DNA of 64,000 nucleotides. Source: Rhopalosiphum padi (taxonomy: Eukaryota; Arthropoda; Insecta; Hemiptera; Aphididae). Shown here one piece after another: positions 40,200-52,677 of the stretch. The notes below the pieces were generated by a model, which was not told the DNA's origin, made no database searches, and saw only the letters and a list, made by a program, of their open reading frames with translations. Each line of letters begins with the position of its first letter. Position 1 is the first letter of the stretch. The position numbers and the translations under genes were made by a program. The stretch is taken from the NCBI RefSeq assembly GCF_020882245.1, contig NC_083598.1, forward strand, positions 85,131,714 to 85,195,713, written 5' to 3'.

Positions 40200-41920
40200 T
40201 TCGGTATCAACATCTACACGTCACGGAAAAGGGTCTACTGACCAGTCTACTGTCTGCTTTAGACTGAAGTATCAAATACAAGGTTTGAAATTGGACTTGT
40301 CAGCGATATAAAAATATTAACTTTAGTGTAAAAATGTGTGGGTATATAGAACTATATAATATGTGATACGTATATACAATAGTAAATTTTCACGTGGATA
40401 TTATTATATCGTAGGCGATTACACACACGTCATGTATATATATACATTATACACAGCGACTGTATATGTTTATGAATTGTATAGTGTTATTAATATACAT
40501 TAAACGCCGTACAGTAATGTATAAAAATTATCCATAGTATTTATGTATATATATTACAGTATAAAATTATACATATATATTATGACGGTATACCTAAGAG
40601 TTGGTAGAGAGGAAAAAACAGGACAATGGCGCGTTGTCCGCAATTACATCGGTTCGTTCACACGTCCCGCGGAAAGACCTTTTTTCAAAAGAAAAAGAAA
40701 ATCTATCCACTATAACCGGCAGGAAAAAAGCAAGAAGAAAATCGTTTCGGTAAAATAAAAAACAATGTACTCTGCACGGTCTGGCTAGTCACGATATTTA
40801 TAGTTCGAGATTAAGTTCGAACTCGTGCGTGTGTATGTGTCTCTGTTTTTTTTCTAATACAGTCTTACACCAGCGTGTGTACACAGCATCCGAAATCGTA
40901 ATGGTGTGGCGAAGGTCAATATTCGACGACAGATTCGTTTGTTCTCACTTGTCCTAAGGTCGCACCGCACTTGTACACCGGTATACGTATACCATTATAG
41001 CTACTTTGAGTGTTTCGTACCACATCACCCGACACGCTGTCAAACTTTGATATTTTTTTACAAAAACCTGCGAAACGAGAAAAACCGTGATTGGCAGTTT
41101 GGATTTCAATCGAATAAAGGTCGTCCGGTCGCGGGTGAAAATCGATTTCCCGAGTTATTTTTGTCTATGGTGCGGCACGACACTATATCCCATATTATAT
41201 TATATTACCTGGTAAACAAAATTAATAATAAATTGTTTTTTTTTTTATCCGCGAGAATATAAAAGTCGTCGCTGTGCGGCTCTGACGTCAAAACGCCATC
41301 GGCGACATCGACAATCAATTAACGCCACCGACTCGTCTGCACACAACAGGTCGCGCGCGGAGTTTTGTAAACGTTCGCAGAAAAAAAAAGGTCGGCCGAT
41401 AGCGTGTTGAATACGATATATTATAATGCTCGAACAATGCCCGTCAACCGGCGGACGGTCTGAAAAAAAAACCCGATTTCGCCTCCCATCGAAGCGATTT
41501 TCTTCTTGCCGTAATACTCCGGGAATCTCGTTAGACCCGACGACGGTGTCCGCGCGGCTCAGACACCTTTTTTTTTATACATAAACATAACATTGATGTA
41601 AACGGAGTACGACGTGTGTGTGTATATATATATATATGTGTGAGTGTATATTTATCGCGAAGACCCACGTCAGTCGAACGCATCATCCGCGTGCCGAAGA
41701 TAATAATAATATAATAACGGGTTGGTATATGAAGTCGTCTGAGAATGAGTGATAGTCGTTTGGGTACGATGACGGGCGATCGTCGAAGAAATATTGGTGA
41801 TCGTCGACGAAAGTGTAGGTGTAGAAAGTGTACCTATACCTATATACACTCGTAAAGTCCACCGTCAACGCTCTCCGCGGAAACCCGAACATCGCACTAC
41901 CACTCGTATATAGTAGTGGT
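40200..41920. promoter_or_regulatory. GC/CpG-richer island series with a TATA box
   Basis: The richest part is 41240-41700. A TATAAAAG box at 41258-41265 on the + strand is followed by GTCAAAACG at about 41287, an initiator-like spacing, and then by CpG-rich DNA (GGTCGCGCGCGGAG). A + strand frame of 118 codons (40906-41262) precedes the TATA box, but I see no domain in it. It is more likely a by-product of composition than a gene. Confidence 0.3.
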
Positions 41921-43245
41921 CATAGATCATTAAATACGTCTGACGTCTATATCATACCTATCCCATCTACTCGTAGATAACTTTTGAAGAAACATCTATT
42001 ATCTTATACATAGACAATAAAAACCGTCATCTCTTAAAATTATCCAAGTAATATTATTTTATACCTACCATTTATATTTTATTATTATTGACTATGTTTT
42101 TTTATATACATAATTATGCGCAGCCAACATGTTTTGTATATGTTTTTATTATAATAAGGTTAAAATCATAATATCGTAAATAAAAAAATGACATGATAAA
42201 AATCATATTTTGTGTTGTGTGATGTATATTAATAACGTCGTACCTATATGATATGGTAATAATTGGTAATATAATATAGGTACTCGTAATATTTTAAAAA
42301 TTATGTAACACGATATAAAATATAAATGTAAACCATTTAAATTTCAATGTATTAATAAAATTTTGTATAATCAGCTATACGGTTGTTTTATATATTATAT
42401 TACCGTTGAACAACTATATTATTAGTATTATATTGTAATATTATTATTTGTAATTTTATTTAAATTAATCGATTATTACAGGTAGATGATTAATTATTAA
42501 AATTTATTATTAATCTTATATTTAAATTTATTATTTAAATTATCTATGGCCGGGTGCATATGCAGAAGGGTGTTTTGAGTTATCAAACACCAGTCAACAT
42601 TTTTGTTTATTTTTATAGTTATTAATTATTACAAATAATATAGATAATCTCACTATTCTGCAGTAAAGATTTAATTCCATTATTTTTATTTTTATTATAC
42701 ACATTACTCATGAGTTATAAAGTAACTGCGTTATAAAGTAAAAAAATATTGTAGGTGATATATTTGTTGTTGAAAAGTGGTTATATTTACATTTTCAATC
42801 TGAAATATTTCACTTTCAATTCTGATTTTTATTAAGTTAAAACACTCTCGGAAACCTTTTCTAGAAAACTTCATACGCTCCTGTCTAGACTTAACACTGA
42901 CCATGACCAAACTATAATAGCTTGTCAAAATATATCGTATATATATATATTATTATAAACGGCACGAAATCCTTCAGACGCGATATTTTATTTGATATTG
43001 CACTTGTGCTGTGTATTGTGTACGTCATGATATATAATATATGCCCCGTAAATATCGTACATCAAACTTAATATATACAGGTATGTAAATACGAGTGTAG
43101 ATATCCACGATGAGGACCTCCTTTGACAGGTTACCCGAAAAGGGTAGCGGAATTCAATGACGACGGCATAGACTCGGAGGAAAAACGATTAAAAACGTCA
43201 ACTCCACAATATCGATGGATACTATGAACTTGCCTGTACATGCGA

Positions 43246-43276
43246 TATTATTATTATTATTATCATCATCATCATT
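43246..43276. repeat. (ATT)n(ATC)n trinucleotide repeat
   Basis: About six ATT units run into about four ATC units. Confidence 0.85.
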
Positions 43277-45050
43277 GTTTTACAACGGCTAATACACTTA
43301 CTGTGATCAATAAATTCAGCATTATTTTACATCCCCATTGTGGGATATGCGCAGCGTGTGCACAACGTTTGTGATAATATGTTTATGTAATAAATGTTTC
43401 CGTTATTATAGCTGATGTACATTTAAACGTTATTGAAAATGGGGTTAGTCAAATAATTTAATGCCTACGGCGGTACGTTAGTCGTCGTTATTTATTGAGA
43501 GTATATATTCATAACCTTGACTTGATAAATTAGGCAATGTAACTATATTTTGATACATTGACTAGTCGATTTAACATTTCCGTGGATTTTCATGCTGACA
43601 ATATTATCTGTTACTGCAGAGTATCAAGTTTAGATTATTAGAACTTAGAAAGACGACAACCGTCCATTTACTGTTGGATGAGAAAACACCGTTATGGGAT
43701 ATTAAGGATTCCAACGATTCCATTTAAAAATGAAATGCGATTCTAACTAGTAAACTAGTCGTTCAGCTAAGCGGTTTTGCGCTTCAAAATGCCATCATGG
43801 CATTTTACTGTATGGTAATAAATAATGCACAAAATACAATAGTTATAATATAATAATAATTATTTTATAAATTCCTCTAAAATTACAGTAATGCATTTAT
43901 AATATACGGTTAATTATTTTTAAATTATAATTTATCATTATATTACTTTTTTCTAAAGGTATCCAATTAGTTATTTTAGCTCGGCTCGTTTTATCTTTAA
44001 CTACCTACATGGTTTTAGTCAACAATGATATAATGACTGGTCAGTCACAAAAATTATTATTTTTATTCATGCGCTTTGTGACGTTGTGTCATTGTTTTCC
44101 TTGGTTAGGTATTCGTTATACTTCTATAAAACAACTAGAAATCAGTGTAATATGAATACGGTCAATACATTATATGAAAAACAGTCAAAGCTTACAATAT
44201 AGACCTAACATTTTAATAATGTGCCTGAATATATTATCACCGTTGGACGTTGACGATTACATAATATACTAACTATACATACGTATAAATATTATTGTTT
44301 TTCCAGATCACTCGGTAGGTAATCGCATAGTTTTCTCAAATCGTATAGTCGTCTGCAAAAGCAAAAGATTTTCATGTATGCACATTGCACACGGATAATG
44401 TGCGTATGATGGCATGTATTTCTACAGGGAAGAGAGAGGAGAATTCGAAGGAATTGACCGCGTTATAGTTGTCCAACCTCTTATGCGTCGTGCTTCGACC
44501 TTTTTTCAGATTCCTAGTCGTTAGTTTTACGACGATTTGAGCGTTTTCCTTTTTTTCGGTAAATATATTTTTTGGTGCTGTGAAATTGCTCCAAATTACT
44601 CGAGAGGCCATTGTTTGTTTTTCCCGGCAATTAAAAAAACACACACATTTGGAGAACGTAATCACATCCATTTCAAATGATAACCGTTTTAGTGTTAACT
44701 GAGCTCTTGTCATTCATTAGGTAATCTTTTTTTTTACTCATACGATAGTTGTATATATGTGTATTGTTTATATTTGCTGCATTTCCTTTAATAAAATCTC
44801 GATTTCCACAATAGAAGTTATGTTATAAAAATAATTTTTATACATTTTACTGTGACATAAAAATAAAATTATATCAATTTTGTTGAATGACCTATTCTAT
44901 ATTTTTGATTCACTTCACAAAACGATCGTTAGCATATAGCGAGTAAAGAACGAGTCACACGCTATACAATGGTCCTGTAAAATGTATAACGCACTAAAAT
45001 ATAAATGCATTTGAAATCAAAACTTTTTGTTTTTTAAAACACTACTTTTC

Positions 45051-45066
45051 TGGAAGGTACCTTCCA
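45051..45066. repeat. Perfect 16-bp palindrome
   Basis: TGGAAGGT followed by its exact reverse complement, centred on a GGTACC site. Confidence 0.85.
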
Positions 45067-47519
45067 TTTGGCGTTCGTAGAATGTTTTCCCAGCCCTCTG
45101 CTTGAATTAAAACCCTCTACGTGTATACAGTCCATATGATACAAATTATAATTGGGTTTTAATTTTTAAAAACAGTGTCACCTAATGACAATAATAATAC
45201 GAAGGATATCATGGAAGTCGGCCGACCCATAATGACCCAGCCGTCGCCATCCATTAATTATCGTTTGCACATCGACACATCAAACAATATAAAATAGTAG
45301 GTATACAAAATATTAAAAAGTACATGATATTTGCACACATATTAAAAGCACTTTAATTACCAAAATCTGATTGAACTTTAAAATTCAATAATTGTTATAA
45401 TTCACGTATAAAAATTAATATAAATAATATAATACATAAAAAAGATGGACAGGTGGATACCTTTCTGCAGCTCAGCTGTACAGTATTATATCGAGTGGTC
45501 ACTGTGATGGATGTATTGAATTTGAATTCAATGATATATCGTTGTATTCAAAAAAACGATTCTGATCGGAGATTATTTATCAGCCCATAATATCACTTAG
45601 TATTTATCGTGTTATATTTTTTAATATTGTTATTAAATTCATTTATTTTACTATGCGTAGGTAAATTAATACACTACCTTAATACAGAAGGTTGAATTAA
45701 TGTCGGAAACGTTAGATTTAAAAACATCATTATTCATCGTGTGTATAAAATATAATTATCTATACAGGTAGGTACGTTAATAGTATATACTATATGTCCC
45801 ACGAATAATATTTTTGAATTATAAAAAAATAATGAATATCATTATTCATAATAGTCCGTCCAAATTCAAATTTAAAATGTCTATAAAAAAATTTATCTTT
45901 ATGCCTACATTTTTTAGATTTTTTGGTTTCACTATGAGAAATTTTGTATTGTGTTTCAAACCTTAGCTATAAAAATTGCACGCTTTATACATTTTCAACT
46001 ACAAAAAAATTTACAAATTTTCGTAATTTTGTCAAGATTAATTGTGTCTATACATTTTCACTGTTTTTAAATAGAACTTTAATAATAACTCATAAAGAAC
46101 CTTCTTTTAAAATTACTGATTTTCACAATGATTAAGAAAAGTACCATACTACCACTCATGAATTACTTTTTAGTTTTGACCCCCCAAAGTACTTACTAGA
46201 TTAACTTTAATATCACTTTCTATACATTTGGTGAAAACACCATAGTATTGTATCAACGATTATTCGTTTTCAAGTTACACGAAAATCACAAAATCGAATT
46301 TTTTTAAAACTGGATTTGTATAGAAATAATCACATTGCACTTATGTTCAAAATAGGTAGCGGTAGTTTGAATCTCATTCGTTCCGATCATTACAAAAAAC
46401 CTAATTATTAAGATTATGTTACACCCACATGTGTTGTTTCCGTCATATAGAGTATAGACGTATAACATATAGACAATTATACGTTCTGTATAATTCATTT
46501 AATTCTGATATATTTAAGATAAAAATGACCTGTTGTAAAATTTAAAAGCAGGAAATATTATTATCTATAACGAATCGTATAAGTTTTTCTTTTATACTTT
46601 AAAGCTATACTTTAATAATTAGTTTTTGTTTCAAAATGAATAAACAACTGTAATTTAAATATCAAATAATAGTTAAAACTTAAAAATATTAAAAATAATA
46701 ATTGATAATATCTAAATAAGTTTGTTTACTTAATAAATCTGCAGCAGCAGATGAGGTCGTTTTAAATTAGTCTAAACATGTATTTACGTTTATTTCTGTA
46801 TTAGTTACGTCGAGTAATAACGTCAGACACACGTGCAACGAAGTCCTGCGAACTATGAAAGCATTGAATGACGTATAAATCGGATCGGTCGAGTGCAATT
46901 CGATCATAACTCATAAGGTTCGCCTACAGCGTGTTTCTAATCTAAATATGCAATTCTAACAATACCTTTTGAATCCGATTGCAATTCGAATATTTTGGTT
47001 TAGGCAAGGTGCGATGCAGTTCCGCCGTCCCCGCTTATATACCTATTACTCGGCCGACCCGTATAATGTCTCTATAGAGTCGCCATAATAATATAGGCAT
47101 TAGGTACACACGGTGGTCGGTGGCGCTATACAAAAAAAGAAAATCGAAAAGCGTCCGCCTCAGAGTTTTTTTGTTTTAACCGCGTGTGGGTGCGGATAAT
47201 AGCCAACGGATAATAGTTTAGTATTAACTAGTGGGTATATTTTAGTATTTATACTATGCGCGATAAGCAGTTAAAAAACTATTGCAGTAAATGCTTTTAT
47301 TATATAGGTTTCGGGGCGCGGGTCGGTCGGTCGGTGGAATGCGTGTTGTATTATAGACTATATAATATATACTTATTATATTTATATAATATCATGTATG
47401 TATAGCAATATAGTCGCCACAAAAAGTCCGCCACGCGACCGGCGTACTTACACATGTGTATGTAATACGATGTAACAGTTTTAATTTCGCGATATTATAT
47501 ATTATTATATTACCGCCCG

Positions 47520-47546
47520 CACACACACACACACACACACACACAC
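47520..47546. repeat. (CA)n microsatellite
   Basis: About thirteen CA units inside the CpG island. Confidence 0.9.
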
Positions 47547-48013
47547 TCGTCGCCCGCACTGCGCGGTCCACCTCCAAAGCCTACAATATCCTTTTTGCAA
47601 TTACGCCACACATAATATACTCGCGGCAAAGGATTAAGATCAGCCGCCCCGGGGCCGAATTATTTATAGATACACCCACGCCGGGCCTTTCCTGCCGCCG
47701 CCGGTTTACCGCCGTCCGGCGCGGCGGCGGCGACTAAATGACGGCACGCAAACAACGGCGGACCGCTGCACGGGGACCGGACGACCGCGGTAATCCGCCG
47801 CCGCAAACTTTTTTCCGGTCGACCTTTGCGCACACGGTTCGACCGTTACAATAATTAAACGTCTCTTTTTTTCACTCGTCCCTCCCTACGCTTTTCCCTC
47901 GTGTGGTCACCGCCTGCCCACCGCGCGACCATTAAATCCGGCGACCTTCCAGCCGTGGGTCACGTTCGTCTCGCCTCGACCTCCTCCGAGTAATTTTTCG
48001 CACAGTAATTTAT

Positions 48014-48040
48014 CATCGTCGTTGTCGTCGTCGTCGTCAT
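48014..48040. repeat. (GTC)n trinucleotide repeat
   Basis: Eight or nine GTC-like units, one of them interrupted (GTT). Confidence 0.8.
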
Positions 48041-48235
48041 TAGCATCACGTCGTCATTAAATTGTCGTATAGCCGGAGCGCGCGCGATAAACCGCTCTCG
48101 AATTCGTCCCGTCCATTTGCTGGTTTTTAATTTCGTCCCGGACAATATTATTCGCGTTGCCGATGGCCCGCGGCCGACGCGGCGCAATAATTGCGCAAAC
48201 TGTATTCTTGTCGTTCGTCATCGGCGTTGAGTGAT

Positions 48236-48385
48236 ATATCTACAGATAAATCATTTAGATACAAATTAAGTATACCTAGAAATCTTGTCATATAGATAAA
48301 TAAATATCTACCTAAATAGGTATCTATAAGATTTAAATAAAATTATGGAAATCTATATAAATATCTAGATAAATCTCGTTGTGTA
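48236..48385. repeat. Left cluster of TCTAGATAAA-like motifs
   Basis: Many variants of the words AGATAAAT and ATCTA occur in both orientations over 150 bases. A similar cluster lies on the far side of the hAT-like MITE, so the two may be subterminal regions of one older element. Confidence 0.45.
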
Positions 48386-48432
48386 ATTCACATGTATTAT
48401 TTTCAATAGTTTTTTGCTAATTGTGCTTTATA

Positions 48433-49082
48433 CAGAGCTCGAAGTGGAGGTAGGAATACGGAGGGATGACATCCCTCTACTTTTTTAAACCTACATTTTT
48501 CTTGCCTCTATCCTTCTGTCCATTATGATGCATCCCTCCTAAAATTTGTTTTTTAAAATTATATGTACATATTAATATTTTTTATATTTTTAAAATTTTT
48601 CCATTTAAAATTTAAATTATAGTATTTTACTGGAATTATATTTTTATCTGAGAGACAAATTTTATTTTTTACGGTGAAAATAATATTGATTCGTAAAATT
48701 TCAGCTCAGCTTATTGCTTATTGTGTTGTTTCGCAATCATATTATCTATAGCCTTGTATAGAGCTAATAATATAATATAATTAATAAAATATATTCTATA
48801 AAAAACTGATTGGTGTTTAAAATGTAAAAATATATGTTTTCACGAATAAAAATAAAACAAAATATCATAGAACTATAACGAAATTAATGATTATATAATA
48901 ATTATAGGAATATAGGTACATGCTAAAATATCTAAATTTAATTTTTAGCGATATTTTTTATAACTGATACAATTTTATAAAAAAAAATATACTACACAAT
49001 GTGTAAAGAATGTTCTGATGAAATAAGGGAAATCTGAATTATTAGGCATCCTTCCACTTATTTTGAGTCATTTCAACCACTG
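48433..49082. mobile_element. hAT-like MITE, 650 bp
   Basis: The left end begins CAGAGCTCGAAGTGG and the reverse complement of the right end begins CAGTGGTTGAAATGA. Over the outer 36 positions the two arms align without gaps and share CAG, GAA, TG and GGA-GGATG blocks. The 8-bp flanks, GCTTTATA at 48425-48432 and ATTTTATA at 49083-49090, match at 6 of 8, as expected for a hAT target-site duplication. The interior is AT-rich and non-coding. Confidence 0.6.
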
Positions 49083-49229
49083 ATTTTATATAAGCATATT
49101 TATTATTTAATATATATTTTTGACACAAAATAAACCTTCCTATAGTTATACTTCCCCTAATCACATTACTCGGCCAAGAATCCAAGAGCATGCCAAATTG
49201 TCAAACATTAATACAAATTAATTAATCTA

Positions 49230-49345
49230 TATGATGAAAATTGAAAATCATCTAGATAAAAAACTTTATCTATACATATTTATCCAGATAAAAGTTGAAT
49301 ATTCTATCTTCATATTTATCTAGATATTGTTTTTGCTATCTAAAC
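49230..49345. repeat. Right cluster of TCTAGATAAA-like motifs
   Basis: It contains ATCTAGATAAAAAACTTTATC, ATCCAGATAAAAG and ATTTATCTAGATATT-type words, matching the left cluster in motif and bracketing the MITE. Confidence 0.45.
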
Positions 49346-51890
49346 TCAACACATTGCTCGTCATTCAGTAAACAAAAATGTTCGATTTGCTCTGGAATTG
49401 GAAAAAAAATGAAAATTTTCGAATTTCGCCCAAGATCCGAAAATAGATGGGTACTTATAATGCACTTACAGTATAATATTCGTTTCATTTGAAAATCACA
49501 CGATTACGTGTCGCGATCAAATCGATCGGCGTAATTGCAATTATTTCCTGTACGTTATCGTTCGACGCAGTTATACTAATATTTATTATTTAGAAATAAA
49601 CGTAAATACATAATATTTTTATGTTATTATTTCAAACTGGCGTTTAGCAGTAAATAGGTAACTACCTACTGAATATGAACATTATTAATAATATCATATT
49701 ATCATGCGATTCCGAATTCCGATTATGTGCACATATAGATAAAGTGGTTGATGTATTTGCAAAATTCAGTTCAGTAGATACTTAGCAAAAAACTTATTGG
49801 CTGAAACTAAAAATGTATTAATTCATTAGGTATATATTTATATAGATAGATGTATCGAAATATGTATAAAACAATATTATTTAAGTTTTATTTGACATTT
49901 TGACCTTGGACCTAAGTGGAAATAATAATTTTAAGGTTGTCTATAGATAGGTGAGTGGTTAAAATTTGTATTTGCACCACTTACTAAAAAGTAATTTGAC
50001 GCCACTGAATTTAAATTTTAACTAAATGACGTATTATCTAAACTGTGAATATTTATATATTTTGAAAAAGAACTCCAGACAATCGGCTTATACTTGAGTA
50101 TAAGTGTAGTGTGTATCGACGCCGACGTGGTTTTAGCACAAAAACTTGTCCCACTGTAGGGAAAAACACACTCTTCGAAAATTAATAGCGGAAACCGTGG
50201 AATTAATTCCAAATTTTTTTTTCCATTTATGAGACAAAGACTTTTTATGCAAGTCAGATTGGACTCTAATTTTAAAAACTCTAATTGAAATAGTTGTAAA
50301 TTAATAATTATAATAACTAATAAACTGACTGTATAATTATGTACCAGTGTACCACAAAGTAACTGTTTTGAAATTCATCTTTCTAACGTAATTTTTAAAT
50401 TATTTAATATGTCCCGAGTAAAATTTCCAGTCGAATAAAAACAAATTACGATCAAAACTCTACTACCTAGACACCTAGTAAGTACCGGCTCTAAGAGGCG
50501 TGATCGATTTTCCTATAAAGCTACTATTTTGATCGTTAAAATTAATTTTAATTTATTTTTCCTCGCGATTTATTGACTGGCGTAACTAGAAATTGCTTGC
50601 ATTTTTGCACCTTAGTAAATAGCTGGCCTCTGACAGACTTAACATAGTGTGGTCATTTATTCTATAATTTTAGTATACCTAGAAAAATTGTACTGATTTA
50701 ATAAAAATGACAATGATGCAGTTTCCCCACAGAATTGTTACTCCAAACTCCAAAGCACAATCATTTATCATCGAATTCAAGTATAACAAAACCCATTACA
50801 GTGGCCAGTAGTGCCCTACTCAAAAACGAGGTTCCTAAAAATGCCTAAACACAAAATACAGCAGAATAACCAAAAAAAGCAAGCAAATTATGAAATTGTA
50901 CATGATTATAATATATATTATTAAAAAATAAATCACTCATAAAAATTGTATTTAAAATACAGTGGAAGACAATGGTAATCCTTTATATTATTATGCTGTT
51001 ATAACTAGGTATCAATAAATTTTTTTTTCTTTTTATATGATAAGACATTTTGTAATGAAAACAGTTTTCTAAAAAAAAATTATTTTATTATTTTAATAGT
51101 AAGAATAACAACAAGAAAATATTTACATGGCAAATGTATTTTAAGTGTCATATGTATATATTTAATTGATATTAAAATATTAAAAAAAAAAATCATTACA
51201 ACGTAGTCTCAACCATTTAAAAGTAACAATGGTGTCATAAACATTTCAAATACAATAATTTCACTTATTTTAAAAACCTAAAAAAAAACATTTACTCATT
51301 TAAAAAGAATTAAATAAGATAAATATTAGATAGTGAGTATTAAAGTACATTTAATTACATTTTCATTATTTGGTTTTTTTTTCGTTTAACAATACTATTA
51401 CAGTTTAACAATCAAAACCATTTGAATAAAATTACTTTTTTGATTTTTAAATTAAGTTCTTGGTTCATAAGAAAAACAATGTATCAAAATAATTGATATT
51501 AGCTAGGCTTCTATGTGTATTCGCGTACCAATTTTTCATTGCCTACACGGCACAAAATATTATATTAATGGTCCAAAAAATAATTTTCAATTCTTTTTTT
51601 TAAATATTTTGTTTTTTTTTTTATTTTGCATGTTTATTATGTCAGTTTTTTGTATCATATAAAACACATTTTTCATCATAGTTATTGTTTTCATAGACCA
51701 AGAATCTTAAAAAAACATTTAAATGAAAAACAATTAATCAATCAATTATTATTATTATTATTATTATTGATAAAAAATGGTTTTGGTTGTTCCGCAATAG
51801 CAAGCTTACATTTTTTTTTTTTTTAATTTATATTGTTGACAATATGCAAAAATAAACCAAAACAATTTTATGAATCATAATATCAGACTA
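49346..51890. other. Spacer downstream of NXF1 with hAT-like terminus relics
   Basis: Mostly AT-rich. On the - strand, 50007 downward begins CAGTGGCGTCAAATTA, and at 50577 on the + strand CTGGCGTAACTAGAAATTGC appears; both resemble hAT element ends. No pair of ends could be matched. An ATT repeat lies at 51745-51770. The part next to 51897 should hold the NXF1 3' UTR (AATAAA in antisense near 51619 and 51632). Confidence 0.4.
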
Positions 51891-51896
51891 TTCTCA

Positions 51897-52677
51897 TTAA
51901 TGTATGAAAGCCGCAGGTGGAATATTGGCTTTCAGTTCTGAAAAACATGCAGCAGCTTTAGCATAATCCCATCCATTTTCTTCTAAACACCTGTACAAAA
52001 AAATTTAATATATAATTTTAAAAATAAACAAAAAACTATATGCATGATATTATATTGTTATCAAATTATAAATATCAGATTAAGAAATTTCCCAAATCAC
52101 GAACAAGAAATAACAATATTCAAATATAGGTAATGATTTACTTTTTAGCCCACTCGTTATTCATTCCAGACTCATTTGAAAAACTCTTAACCAGAGACAT
52201 CTTATCAGGATTTGCATTAACATCACTGATCAAATTTACAGGCGCTTCAGTAGACAATTGATTTACTGGCAAGGAGGCAGGTGTTGAAGTTGTAGGAAAT
52301 GCTGCTGTTGAAGGTGATATTGAGTTAAACATATTAAATGAAGCAGTTGGTTGCCGTTGTGAGTCTGGTTGGAAATTAACAGTAGCAGCAGGCGCCATTT
52401 GTTGGATCTGTGGAGTAGATGTACCCCCTTGATAAGGAGATGGCTGCTGTGGAGCGGTCATTTGTGAAGACTGATAAGATGAAAATGTGGATTGCTGATA
52501 AGTTGGTGGTGGGTAATTGGGTGTGGATTGTTGACTGGATGATGATGATTCCATGCCAGCCATTTCATCAGTATCCTCCATAAACATTGTTACATTTTGG
52601 TTACTGTTGCCATTAGAATTATTTCTTTTTGATGACACTGGTTTTGGTTTGAAAATATGAAACCGTTTGGAAGTTTC
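51897..52677 (-). CDS. Nxf1: NXF1 exons 13-14: low-complexity linker and TAP-C domain
   Basis: Exon 13 (52677-52142) encodes the NTF2-like end and then about 140 residues rich in Ser, Gln, Pro and Thr. After the ANPDKMSLVKSFSNESGMN helix, exon 14 (51990-51897) gives CLEENGWDYAKAAACFSELK, the UBA-like fold that binds FG-nucleoporins, and ends IPPAAFIH with TAA at 51899-51897. Confidence 0.93.

Larger units (their letters stand above)
41921..46790. other. Mostly AT-rich spacer with minor GC-richer patches
   Basis: Slightly GC-richer patches occur at 42950-43230 and 44340-44700. The longest frame, 113 codons on the - strand (44372-44713), has no recognisable motif. An ATT/ATC trinucleotide repeat lies at 43246-43276 and a perfect palindrome at 45051-45066. 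No gene is called. Confidence 0.45.
46800..48235. promoter_or_regulatory. Strongest CpG island of the window
   Basis: GC content rises sharply, above all at 47500-47900 and 47940-48190 (GGCGCGGCGGCGGCGAC; GCGCGCGATAAACCGC), in contrast to AT-rich DNA on both sides. It includes a (CA)n tract and a GTC repeat. Frames here are repeat-driven (poly-His/Thr, poly-Thr) and I call none a gene. The island may be a promoter or untranslated first exon of a gene whose coding exons are outside the window, or a regulatory element. NXF1 has its own start site 9 kb away, so this island does not obviously serve it. Confidence 0.4.

Noticed and set aside
44372..44713. 113-codon - strand frame
   Set aside because: No recognisable domain, and the composition shows no coding bias. 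Kept only as a mention in the spacer entry.
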